64,000 nt of DNA, taken from the NCBI RefSeq assembly GCF_032586155.1, contig NZ_JAWHTC010000002.1, positions 310,001-374,000 on the forward strand, written 5' to 3'. Within the stretch, counting starts at the first letter, position 1. Every line of letters starts with the position of its first letter. A program made the position numbers and the translations under genes. The notes beneath the pieces are model-generated. The model searched no databases, was not told the origin of the DNA, and saw nothing but the letters and a program-made list of their open reading frames with translations. Shown here piece by piece: positions 30,481 through 37,228 of this stretch. This stretch comes from JAWHTC01 sp032586155 (GTDB lineage Bacteria; Pseudomonadota; Alphaproteobacteria; Rhodobacterales; Rhodobacteraceae).

Positions 30481-30948
30481 TCACACATCAACCAGGCATT
30501 GTTCCACGATTTTCCGGATATCTGGCGGCGCCGGTTGCGAACGGAACGTGCTGGCGACAGTGAAAACACAGACAAACCGGCCCTCGAAACACAAGATCCC
30601 GTCCTGGCACCCGTCGACACGAAACGTGATAGACCGATCACCCAGAGCCGTTGGCACCACCTTGCAGATCAGTCTATGGCGCGGCGTGATCGGGCTGCGG
30701 AAATCCAGGCTCATGTGGACAAAGGGCGTGCCGACATCGCGGTCAAGTTCCATCTGGTACCAACCATCCCCGCCCAGCACATCTTCCCACCAGCCATTGA
30801 TCGCATCCAGCGCCCACCAAGGAATGCGAGCTGTATAGGCAATCCTGGCCGGGTCGCAATCGCCCCAAGTGACCCGAATCTCGTGCTCGTATACCGGTTT
30901 TTCTGTCGCTGTTTGCATTGCTCTACTCTGCTTGTTTTGACGCGCCAT
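30481..30948 (-). CDS. acyl-CoA thioesterase, hotdog fold
   Basis: The start ATG 30948 has AAGGGG 7 bases upstream; the longer open frame to 31074 lacks a site and almost touches the tRNA-Ser gene. The 155-residue product has the 4-hydroxybenzoyl-CoA thioesterase pattern: RVTWGDCDPARIAY, with the catalytic Asp in the GDxDP turn, then the long hotdog helix and VHMSLDFRSPITPRH. It likely frees an acyl group from CoA, but the acyl chain cannot be named. It is separate from the SPOR operon by 178 bases. Confidence 0.85.
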   Translation of the reverse strand: MARQNKQSRAMQTATEKPVYEHEIRVTWGDCDPARIAYTARIPWWALDAINGWWEDVLGGDGWYQMELDRDVGTPFVHMSLDFRSPITPRHRLICKVVPTALGDRSITFRVDGCQDGILCFEGRFVCVFTVASTFRSQPAPPDIRKIVEQCLVDV

Positions 30949-31089
30949 TTCACCGCCCCTTCTGCCTAGGTCAACCCCACCTGCACAGGGTCTGGCCACA
31001 GAACATACCGAACCACTCACCCTATTTCCGGAATTTCGGTAAAAGACATGCTTTTCCTCGGCGACAAAACCCATTAGTCACATCGCACC

Positions 31090-31179
31090 GGAGGAGTGGC
31101 AGAGTGGTCGAATGCACCGGTCTTGAAAACCGGCGAGGGTTAACGCCCTCCGTGGGTTCGAATCCCACCTCCTCCGCCA
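31090..31179 (+). tRNA. tRNA-Ser (anticodon UGA)
   Basis: A 90-base class II tRNA. The acceptor stem GGAGGAG pairs with CTCCTCC at 31169-31175, followed by discriminator G and an encoded CCA at 31177-31179. The anticodon loop CTTGAAA, flanked by ACCGG/CCGGT-type stems, gives anticodon TGA at 31124-31126. The long variable arm (gcgagggttaacgccctc region) is typical for serine, and the T-loop is GGGTTCGAATCCC. The DNA just beyond it is AT-richer accessory sequence, so this gene may mark the boundary of an insertion. Confidence 0.95.
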
Positions 31180-31610
31180 CCATACCAAGATAACACTTTG
31201 TTTTTACTCGATAATTTACCCCATAACGCCAGCAACCCTAACCTTTTCCCTATCTTGAGCCAACGCGTGAGTGTCCTATCAGCATATTACGCCTGGTAAT
31301 TGTTTAGCATTTAAATGCATCTTCCAAGTATTGCGATACTGTACCCATCATGGCCAAGGCAGTTATCAATCACGAGTAGCGGACTTTTGTGCAGATGGTA
31401 GCGAATGACCGGTTTGAGCCCAATCTGTTCATTGGTAATTCGTGCAGCATTTGTCACGAAGGGCGGAAGTGGACTTTCTCTGCAACTGTGAGCCAGCCAT
31501 GCCGCGACAGTGGAAGCCGACATTCAGGCTGCCATGAAGCGGAAGGCTCTCTGCGCCGCCACAGGTCGGTTTGAGAATGAGGGGGCCACTCTTGAATCTA
31601 GTGTCTCCGA
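31180..31610. other. gene-free AT-richer stretch after tRNA-Ser
   Basis: No convincing gene was found in these 431 bases. Short open frames exist on both strands, but none has a ribosome-binding site, a recognisable domain or a codon pattern like the neighbours. It separates the tRNA from the first island gene and may hold degraded sequence from an integration event. Confidence 0.5.
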
Positions 31611-32075
31611 TTACAGGACCGCGACCCAAAGCACGTGAACCGCCATATAGATAACGGTAAGAGACGCTATAGTGTAAAAAGTCGCCCTGACTTCGTGCGT
31701 TTTCTTGGTCGAATAGGCCCAGAAATGCGCAAACCGAGCCGCAACAAAGCCGAACATCATCGTTTGCGCCAGCCACAATGCTGGGTTTACAGCAACAAAC
31801 AACAAACCCGCGATCAAAAAGGCCGGAATATTTTCAAGATCATTGCGGTGCATTCTGCGTGATCGGTCGACATAGTCATTAACCTCCAGCTGGGATGGGT
31901 CAGGGCTTTTGTTGATCAATCCCTTTTGAATATCTTCTGGGCTGGCAAGGCCAGAATTGCTTTTCAGCATACGGTAGACTGTCATCCAGCCCTGCAGCAT
32001 TATTTTCAGAACCATGAGCGCTGCAGCGATTACATACACTTCGAAGATCGGGTTTTCCAAGTTCAGCAGAGTCAT
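31611..32075 (-). CDS. MAPEG-family protein, MGST1-like microsomal glutathione transferase
   Basis: A 154-residue membrane protein with four predicted helices. The segment RSRRMHRNDLENIPAFLIAGLLF matches the MGST1 signature (basic pair, HxNDLENI), whose residues bind glutathione. MGST1 relatives conjugate glutathione to electrophiles and reduce lipid peroxides at the membrane. AAGGGAG lies 8 bases upstream of the ATG. It is followed in the genome by a soluble GST-like gene on the same strand, which suggests a shared detoxification role under the divergent TetR repressor. Confidence 0.83.
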   Translation of the reverse strand: MTLLNLENPIFEVYVIAAALMVLKIMLQGWMTVYRMLKSNSGLASPEDIQKGLINKSPDPSQLEVNDYVDRSRRMHRNDLENIPAFLIAGLLFVAVNPALWLAQTMMFGFVAARFAHFWAYSTKKTHEVRATFYTIASLTVIYMAVHVLWVAVL

Positions 32076-32238
32076 TGTTTTCTCCCTTATTGCAGGTTCA
32101 ATTGGAAGGTGCGCAGCGTCTGCGCAATTGGGTCGATGGGAATAAAGCCGTTACTTTGAGGCTTATGAGCTGTCTCGTTGACAGGTTCGTAGGTTGGATA
32201 AAAAAAAACATAGCTAGCCTGAGGCAACACATGCCCGG

Positions 32239-32940
32239 TCACAGTCGGCACAATTCGTAAATGGAGTCGCACCAGCGGCGCAGCACAGCGGATGATTTTA
32301 CATATTCGGCGACGGGGGTTCGCATCGGCCAATACCGCAAAGGCGCAACTTGTCCAAAGACGCTGAGGTCCGCAATTGATGGGTGTTCACCGCCAATAAA
32401 CCGATATTGTTCAACGAGTTCGGAAAGTTTATCGAGTTTGGCGCGTCCACAGGCTTCGATCTTTTCCTGGCCAAATGCTGTGAAACCACAATCATCCAGA
32501 TATTTGCGGAGTCTGTGGCGAAGTTTGTTCTTTTGGACTGAAGCAATTGCCGAAGGTTGCCCGGCCACAACGGCTTCGAAACCGGGAACGCCTACGGGAT
32601 GTATAAGCATTTCGTATTCCATGACCTTGTGGAACTGGTCTTCGAATGCTGTTTTCAGCCTTTGAGTGGTTTCATGCTGGCTTTCATCGGGTCTGTGGCC
32701 GCAGGGGATATCGTATTGGTTCGCCAGAAAAGCAATTATTGCATCGGTTTCGCCAACCGCCTCACCATTTACTTCTACCCAAGGGCTGTTGCCGGTGGGC
32801 GAATTTTCCACGCTGCTGTGAACAATCTGGCGATAAGGGATTCTGTGAAGGTTCAACCAAGCCAGAAGCTTTACCGCGAACGGACAGGCAGACGGCAGCC
32901 CCCATGCAGGTGGATATGTGAACACAGTTAAATCAGACAT
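32239..32940 (-). CDS. glutathione S-transferase family protein (Fax/metaxin-like)
   Basis: ATG 32940, with AAGAAGG about 6 bases upstream, gives 233 residues. The N-terminal thioredoxin-like half reads LTVFTYPPAWGLPSACPFAVKLLAWLNLHRIPYR, then SPWVEVNGEAVGETDAIIAFL, with the cis-Pro-like and ES/ET positions of GSTs. The helical C-terminal half holds FIGGEHPSIADLSVFGQ, the N-capping motif of the GST C-domain. The pattern is nearest to failed-axon/metaxin-like GSTs. Substrate unknown. It is divergent from the TetR gene, with two palindromes between them. Confidence 0.82.
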   Translation of the reverse strand: MSDLTVFTYPPAWGLPSACPFAVKLLAWLNLHRIPYRQIVHSSVENSPTGNSPWVEVNGEAVGETDAIIAFLANQYDIPCGHRPDESQHETTQRLKTAFEDQFHKVMEYEMLIHPVGVPGFEAVVAGQPSAIASVQKNKLRHRLRKYLDDCGFTAFGQEKIEACGRAKLDKLSELVEQYRFIGGEHPSIADLSVFGQVAPLRYWPMRTPVAEYVKSSAVLRRWCDSIYELCRL

Positions 32941-32954
32941 GATTGCCTTCTTGC

Positions 32955-32967
32955 TTACCAACGGTAA
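32955..32967. promoter_or_regulatory. palindromic operator 1 (TTACCaacGGTAA)
   Basis: A perfect 5-bp inverted repeat around a 3-base centre in the gap between the divergent GST-like and TetR genes. It shares the half-site TTACC with a second palindrome 24 bases downstream (centre to centre). This is the expected form of a TetR-family operator, so the TetR product probably represses both directions. Confidence 0.75.
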
Positions 32968-32978
32968 GTGACGTTAAC

Positions 32979-32991
32979 TTACCATTGGTAA
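32979..32991. promoter_or_regulatory. palindromic operator 2 (TTACCattGGTAA)
   Basis: The second copy of the TTACC-N3-GGTAA palindrome, 20 bases upstream of the TetR start at 33011. The half-sites are identical to those of operator 1 while the centre differs, which shows selection on the half-sites. The spacing between centres (24 bp) would let two dimers bind on nearly the same face. Confidence 0.75.
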
Positions 32992-33010
32992 AGAGAGCAA
33001 GAAAAAAATT

Positions 33011-33601
33011 ATGGCTGATACTGATACCCGTGAACGCATTCTGGAAGTCGCACGTCAATTGTTGGCAGAAGGAGGGGTGCGTGCCGTTACCTTTGACGGA
33101 ATTGCCCGCAAAATTGGCCATTCAAAACAGGCCGTTCTCTATTGGTACCCAAACAAACGGGCCTTGCTAACGGGGCTGCTGTTCCCATGGTTCGATGTTG
33201 AAGTGAATTGTGCATTGGACGCAATTGCGGAAGAAACTGATCGAAAAAAGGTGATCCAGAATTTTGTCCATGCGATTGCGTCGTTCCATCTACAGGATAT
33301 TGAGCGCTTTCGTATGATGTATATGCTGCCGCAGATTGAAACATCGCAAATGGCAACTGAACTTCTGAAGCCCGATATGAGACTGCATGAGGTTACGGAT
33401 CTACTTTACGGCAGGCTCGCGGCCAAGCTTGGAGGCACATCGAAAGAAAGCCGCCTGGAAGCGTTCAATCTTCATGCCTCGGTACTAGGCTTGATGACAA
33501 TGATCTCGTTGACCGAGGCAGTGAACGATCCACTGAAACACGCCCATGAAGACTTGGTCGAGAACCTAGCACACCAGTTAAGCTCTCAGGCTGGAAACTA
33601 G
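33011..33601 (+). CDS. TetR/AcrR-family transcriptional regulator
   Basis: A 196-residue regulator. The N-terminal helix-turn-helix (residues about 7-52) reads RERILEVARQLLAEGGVRAVTFDGIARKIGHSKQAVLYWYPNKRALL, a typical TetR pattern. The C-terminal half is a helical ligand and dimer domain. It is transcribed away from the GST-like gene, with twin palindromes between, so autorepression and control of the glutathione-linked genes are likely. An electrophile or xenobiotic is the natural guess for the inducer. Confidence 0.9.
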   Translation: MADTDTRERILEVARQLLAEGGVRAVTFDGIARKIGHSKQAVLYWYPNKRALLTGLLFPWFDVEVNCALDAIAEETDRKKVIQNFVHAIASFHLQDIERFRMMYMLPQIETSQMATELLKPDMRLHEVTDLLYGRLAAKLGGTSKESRLEAFNLHASVLGLMTMISLTEAVNDPLKHAHEDLVENLAHQLSSQAGN

Positions 33602-33719
33602 AACGGTTTTTAACAAGACCTTCAGATGACAGCTTGCCGCAACTAAAATGCTGAGTGATGCGCAAACTGCAGGAAAGCAAACGCTGTGATGGGGCATGTG
33701 ATCGACTGACGAGCGGCAG

Positions 33720-34106
33720 CTACCGGCAGTGGGGTCGCACCCTTGCCGAACACGAATAACGCATGAGAAGGGTAAAATAACTGTGCTGTTGCAGCGAATG
33801 GCAGGTTCGACTGGCCGCACCGCAGCATCGAACCTGCATGGTCGAAGTCCGGTAGCGGGCGACACGTGCCTGCGCTTTCCTTCTGGCGGTGACAAAACAG
33901 TCTAGCCCAGGATGGCAATGGCCAGAAATTCCATCGGTGCTTGCTTCGTGCTCATTCTGGTGCGAAAGCTCGTGTTCTGTGGCGCCAACAACGTTGGTAT
34001 CGGAATGCACTCGCACCGATTCCGGTAGCGCCAGGAAAATGGCTAGTGACGTGATCGCTAGAACGCGACATAGAAGGCCCGCAAATTTTCCGCGCGGACC
34101 GCACAT
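33720..34106 (-). CDS. small exported protein of unknown function, coupled to cytochrome c gene
   Basis: A 128-residue frame whose ATG overlaps the cytochrome stop by one base (TGATG at 34104-34108). It begins with a basic-hydrophobic leader (GKFAGLLCRVLAITSLAIFLALPESV) that looks like a signal peptide, then a His- and Glu-rich stretch (ATEHELSHQNEHE, SGHCHPGLDC), and a Cys/Arg-rich end. The His/Cys pattern could bind metal. The last 50 residues look less gene-like, so a frameshift or a shorter true product is possible. No family recognised. Confidence 0.4.
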   Translation of the reverse strand: MCGPRGKFAGLLCRVLAITSLAIFLALPESVRVHSDTNVVGATEHELSHQNEHEASTDGISGHCHPGLDCFVTARRKAQARVARYRTSTMQVRCCGAASRTCHSLQQHSYFTLLMRYSCSARVRPHCR

Positions 34107-34564
34107 CAATTGATCCCGTTCTCCCGCTGAAGCTCACGCACGTAGCGCGCAATTAATTTCACGTCGCCCTGTGTCAAACCCTCGACCGGGGGCACGTTGC
34201 CGAATTTCCAATGATGCGCGCGCACGCCGCTTTTTGCCGCGCGAATGAAAGACGTGTCCGAGTGGTGACTCGGTTCGTAAATCTTGTGAACCAATGGCGG
34301 CGCGACACCGTTTTGACCAGCGGCGTTTTCACCATGGCACGCTGCGCACTTTGCCTCGAAGGCTCGCTTGCCAATTTCCGCTTTAGCCGAAAGAACGGCT
34401 GGTAAGCGGACCTCAACGATTGGGTCCCCTTCGGCGATCCTGCTCGTGTCCGGCGGCACCATAGAATGGCCTTGGCTTGCTGGTGCGGGTTGCAGAAACT
34501 GCCAGGCTACCATCACCAATCCAGCCAAAAAAAACCCGCCAACGAATAAACTTGATTTGCTCAT
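34106..34564 (-). CDS. membrane-anchored cytochrome c, no distal Met
   Basis: A 152-residue protein with an N-terminal anchor (residues 5-24) and one haem-binding CAACH motif at 73-77 (RAFEAKCAACHGENAAG). The domain ends with KLIARYVRELQ, a class I cytochrome c pattern. In related proteins I would expect a GNMPPV or GDMxPV loop to supply the axial Met; here it reads FGNVPPVEGL, and no Met occurs after the haem motif. A His in SHH or AHH could be the sixth ligand instead. It sits between an L,D-transpeptidase gene and a small coupled gene. Confidence 0.82.
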   Translation of the reverse strand: MSKSSLFVGGFFLAGLVMVAWQFLQPAPASQGHSMVPPDTSRIAEGDPIVEVRLPAVLSAKAEIGKRAFEAKCAACHGENAAGQNGVAPPLVHKIYEPSHHSDTSFIRAAKSGVRAHHWKFGNVPPVEGLTQGDVKLIARYVRELQRENGIN

Positions 34565-34593
34565 TTTATTCCCGCCATTTCGGCCTCAATTTC

Positions 34594-35163
34594 TCAGATC
34601 AGTTTTACCTGGGTGCCGATCGGTGCGCGCTCATACACTTCTTCAATCTGCTCGTTGAAGAGACCGATGCATCCATTAGATGATCGGCGCCCAATCTTGC
34701 GTGTGTCTTGTGTTCCGTGGATTCGGTAGAATTGCCACGACAAATAAAGCGCACGCGTTCCAGGTGGATTATTTGGTTCGCCGCCTTGAATATACGCTGG
34801 CCACTCGGGGTTCCGCTCGCGCATCAACGGGGTTGGTGCCCAACCTGGGTTCATACGTTTTTCAACGACTTTGGTATAGCCACGTTTCGTCAATTCGTCC
34901 GTCAATGGCACGGAAGTCGGATAAATTAGCATCTCCCCGTCTGGGGTCCAGTGCTGCAGGACTTTGGTGGTTGTGTCGGATAGCAGAATACCCTTGCCCA
35001 AATTGTCGAAGTGGTCCTTCCAGTCATGCAGCACAAACGAAGAGATATTGCGACGAACGGCCTCGTCTTCCTGCGCTCGCAATATCGCGGGCGTCGTCAG
35101 GAACGCCGACACTCCAATAAAGAGTTTTCGTCTGTCGATTTCGTTTTTTCGGTTGTTGCCCAT
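34594..35163 (-). CDS. L,D-transpeptidase (YkuD domain), Tat-exported
   Basis: ATG 35163 has GGAGG 6 bases upstream; a longer frame to 35232 has no site. The 189-residue product starts with a twin-arginine signal (IDRRKLFIGVSAF). The YkuD catalytic region is YRIHGTQDTRKIGRRSSNGCIGLF, with the nucleophile at Cys165 and Asn in the usual SHGC His position (SNGC). Such enzymes form 3-3 crosslinks or attach proteins to peptidoglycan. The gene heads a three-gene unit with the cytochrome c and the small coupled protein. Confidence 0.85.
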   Translation of the reverse strand: MGNNRKNEIDRRKLFIGVSAFLTTPAILRAQEDEAVRRNISSFVLHDWKDHFDNLGKGILLSDTTTKVLQHWTPDGEMLIYPTSVPLTDELTKRGYTKVVEKRMNPGWAPTPLMRERNPEWPAYIQGGEPNNPPGTRALYLSWQFYRIHGTQDTRKIGRRSSNGCIGLFNEQIEEVYERAPIGTQVKLI

Positions 35164-35334
35164 TCCATGCCTCCAACTAATGGATTCATCCAGTCGGTTA
35201 TCGGATGTTTGTCTGCCGGAAGAACGTCCCACATCAACCTGACAAGGCAGTGATATTTGTATCGAAATGTATCCTTGACCTTACCGCATGAGAGGCCCGC
35301 AAATGAGTGCAAAGTCAAATCCTGCGAGGAATCG

Positions 35335-35640
35335 ATGAGCGAGAAGACAAATACGACCGGACCAGGTCAATTCAAACTCATGCACTACGGAATGATGGCG
35401 TGTTGCGCCATCATGCTCATGCCAATTGCCGGCTACTTCGTTGCTGGCGGTACACTTGGCGGGCTGTGGAGCAACTCGGCCGCATTCCTTCCGCTCCTGT
35501 TCTGCGTCGGAGCACATTTCTTGATGCACAAGATGATGGGAAAGTCCTGTCACCGGGCTTCGGAGGATAAAAAACCGACAAAGACGATTCCACTGCTCAC
35601 GGACCAACGGGTGGAAGATACGCAGCGCCAAGTCCTTTGA
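35335..35640 (+). CDS. DUF2933-like small membrane protein
   Basis: ATG 35335 with GAGGA close upstream gives 101 residues. Two short hydrophobic segments (MMACCAIMLMPIAGYFVA and FLPLLFCVGAHFLM) are rich in Met, Cys and His, and a HxxMGKSCH motif follows. This matches DUF2933 proteins, often found in metal-resistance gene groups in proteobacteria. Function unknown; a metal-binding membrane role is an inference from the Met/His/Cys residues and from the neighbouring scsB-like fragment. It is divergent from the L,D-transpeptidase gene. Confidence 0.7.
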   Translation: MSEKTNTTGPGQFKLMHYGMMACCAIMLMPIAGYFVAGGTLGGLWSNSAAFLPLLFCVGAHFLMHKMMGKSCHRASEDKKPTKTIPLLTDQRVEDTQRQVL

Positions 35641-35641
35641 T

Positions 35642-35896
35642 TTGAAGGGGCATTGGCGCTGCATTCTGGTCGGTTCGCTGGGGATTGTGATCACAGGGTG
35701 TACTCCAAGCCCCAACGTATGTGTAAAACCGGGTGGCGCGGCGTTTGCTTCCACGAGCGCGGCGCTGGCCATGCCGAAAGGATGCAGGATCGTTGGACCA
35801 ACTTCTGGCACCGTACAGTCGATAATTTGTGAAAACGGGCGCCAGGGATTTATCCTCTCTGATGTCCAAATTGGCCCTTTGGTACCACCCGAATAA
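35642..35896 (+). CDS. probable small lipoprotein
   Basis: An 84-residue frame starting with TTG at 35642, right after the DUF2933 stop. The leader CILVGSLGIVITGC ends in a good lipobox (ITGC), and the rest has one conserved-looking core (PGGAAFASTSAALAMPKGCRIVGPTSGTVQ). No ribosome-binding site is seen, so it may be translated by coupling to the gene before it or the start may be wrong. No family recognised. Confidence 0.4.
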   Translation: MKGHWRCILVGSLGIVITGCTPSPNVCVKPGGAAFASTSAALAMPKGCRIVGPTSGTVQSIICENGRQGFILSDVQIGPLVPPE

Positions 35897-35933
35897 AGGT
35901 TCGGACTATGAAACTCAGGAATGCACGGCGAAG

Positions 35934-36280
35934 ATGTTTTCTCTTCGAAAAATAGTATTGGCCTTGGCGATTGGTCTGTGGCTTGGCGGCCCCGTTCCAA
36001 ATGTCGCCAGGGCCAAGTCCTCCGACGAGATATCGGTACCTGCTGTGAGCGCCAAGCTGATCACGGTACAGAATGCCGTTGCCAAGGAGGCCGCCACTAT
36101 TTCGGCAGGATTGGACCTTGTTCTTGGCGACGGATGGAAAACCTACTGGCGTTCAGCGGGCGAAGTTGGGCTTCCGCCGCAAGTCGATTGGAGTGGTTCG
36201 AAGAACGTTGCAAATCTCGAGATTCTCTGGCCGGCACCGACGCGCTTTACTGCCTTCGGGATCGAAAATGCCGCCCTTGG
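35934..36280 (+). pseudogene. scsB/DsbD-like gene, truncated after N-terminal part
   Basis: ATG 35934 begins a signal peptide (MFSLRKIVLALAIGLWLGG to VARAK), followed by VSAKLITVQNAVAKEAATISAGLDLVLGDGWKTYWRSAGEVGLPPQ and LEILWPAPTRFTAFGIENA. This is the start of the periplasmic domain of ScsB-like thiol:disulfide reductases (copper tolerance, DsbD-related). An intact protein would go on for several hundred residues with membrane helices and a thioredoxin domain. Here homology stops at about 36270 and the frame runs on antisense to an ABC transporter gene until 36494. The gene is broken by a rearrangement. Confidence 0.8.
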
Positions 36281-37227
36281 CCTGCCGGCGAACGCCCCAT
36301 CACCGCACGCATGCGCGCCAGCGTCCCACGTGCCGATTGCACTTGGCCATAAAGGTTTGACAACTCCGCCACCGGTCGGGTCAGAAGTGCAGCATACAGC
36401 AGAAAACGGATCAGCTCAGCTGTATCCAATTGCCCGGTCTGCAACCTCTGACTGGACAGAAACACCAAGATCACCGCGGCCGCCCCGGCCGTGAAACCGA
36501 TGACCGGGTCCATCGCCGCATAAATTCGGTTCTCGCGCAGGCGCAAACCCATCGCCCGATCCACCTGGCCAAGATACCGGTCAGCCTCGACCTTCTCGCG
36601 GGCGAAGCTCTTGATTGCCGGCAGCATCTCAAGGCTCTCTTCGGCCAACGCCACGACGTCAGCCTCGGCCATTTGCACGTCCTGGGCCAACCCCCGCAAT
36701 CTCCGGCCGACAATCTTGAGGATCAGGTAGAAGCCCGGCACCAGAATTGGCACCAATGCCGCTAACAGCGGGTCGATGCGGAACATCAGCACGATCGCGC
36801 CCAGCGCCGTCAACGAAAGTGGCACAGCGGATACCAACGTGCCGCTTAAAAAATTGCTCAAGCGGGCAACTTCATAAGTCATCAGGGCAAGCGTGTCGCC
36901 TTGTCGATGATCCTGGTGGTAGCTCAAGGGCAGATGCTGCAAGTGGTCAAAGACCTGGACACGCAGATCAGACAGCAACCGCAGCGCCACCCCACCCGAC
37001 AACCAACTAACCACAAAGCGCAATCCTGTGATCAGAGCAAGCACCGCAAGAATTGTCGCCAATAACTCCAGCCTGGCGTTCCCCTGCATCTGCACATCAC
37101 TGGCCAGCCTTGCGACAAGCCACGGCACAAACAGCGTGATGCCCGAATTGATCAGCATCAGCGCCGCCACAAGCATCAGCAGTCCCCGATAAGGCCGGGC
37201 ATAGGTCAGTAGGGCACGCAATTCCAC
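36281..37227 (-). pseudogene. ABC exporter gene, truncated before its ATPase domain
   Basis: An ATG at 37227 opens a 326-residue frame ending at 36247. It holds the six-helix transmembrane domain of a fused ABC exporter: MELRALLTYARPYRGLLMLVAALM, SYHQDHRQGDTLALMTYEVARLSN, EESLEMLPAIKSFAREKVEADRY and FLLYAALLTRPVAELSNLYGQVQSARGTLARMRAVM. The ATP-binding half that should follow, with Walker A and signature motifs, is absent; the last about 12-16 codons come from foreign DNA. Only 1 base separates its ATG from the nucleotidyltransferase stop, so the two are an operon. The protein cannot work alone. Confidence 0.82.
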
Positions 37228-37228
37228 C

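Noticed and set aside
31311..31776. Short frames on both strands after tRNA-Ser
   Set aside because: None has a start signal or a recognisable product; they may be degraded sequence, but a gene is not supported.
36360..36375. CTCCGCCACC near the breakpoint, matching the end of tRNA-Ser, as a possible attachment repeat
   Set aside because: Only about 10 bases match, and they lie inside the ABC transporter coding sequence, about 70-90 bases past the breakpoint, where they encode conserved residues; chance is sufficient.
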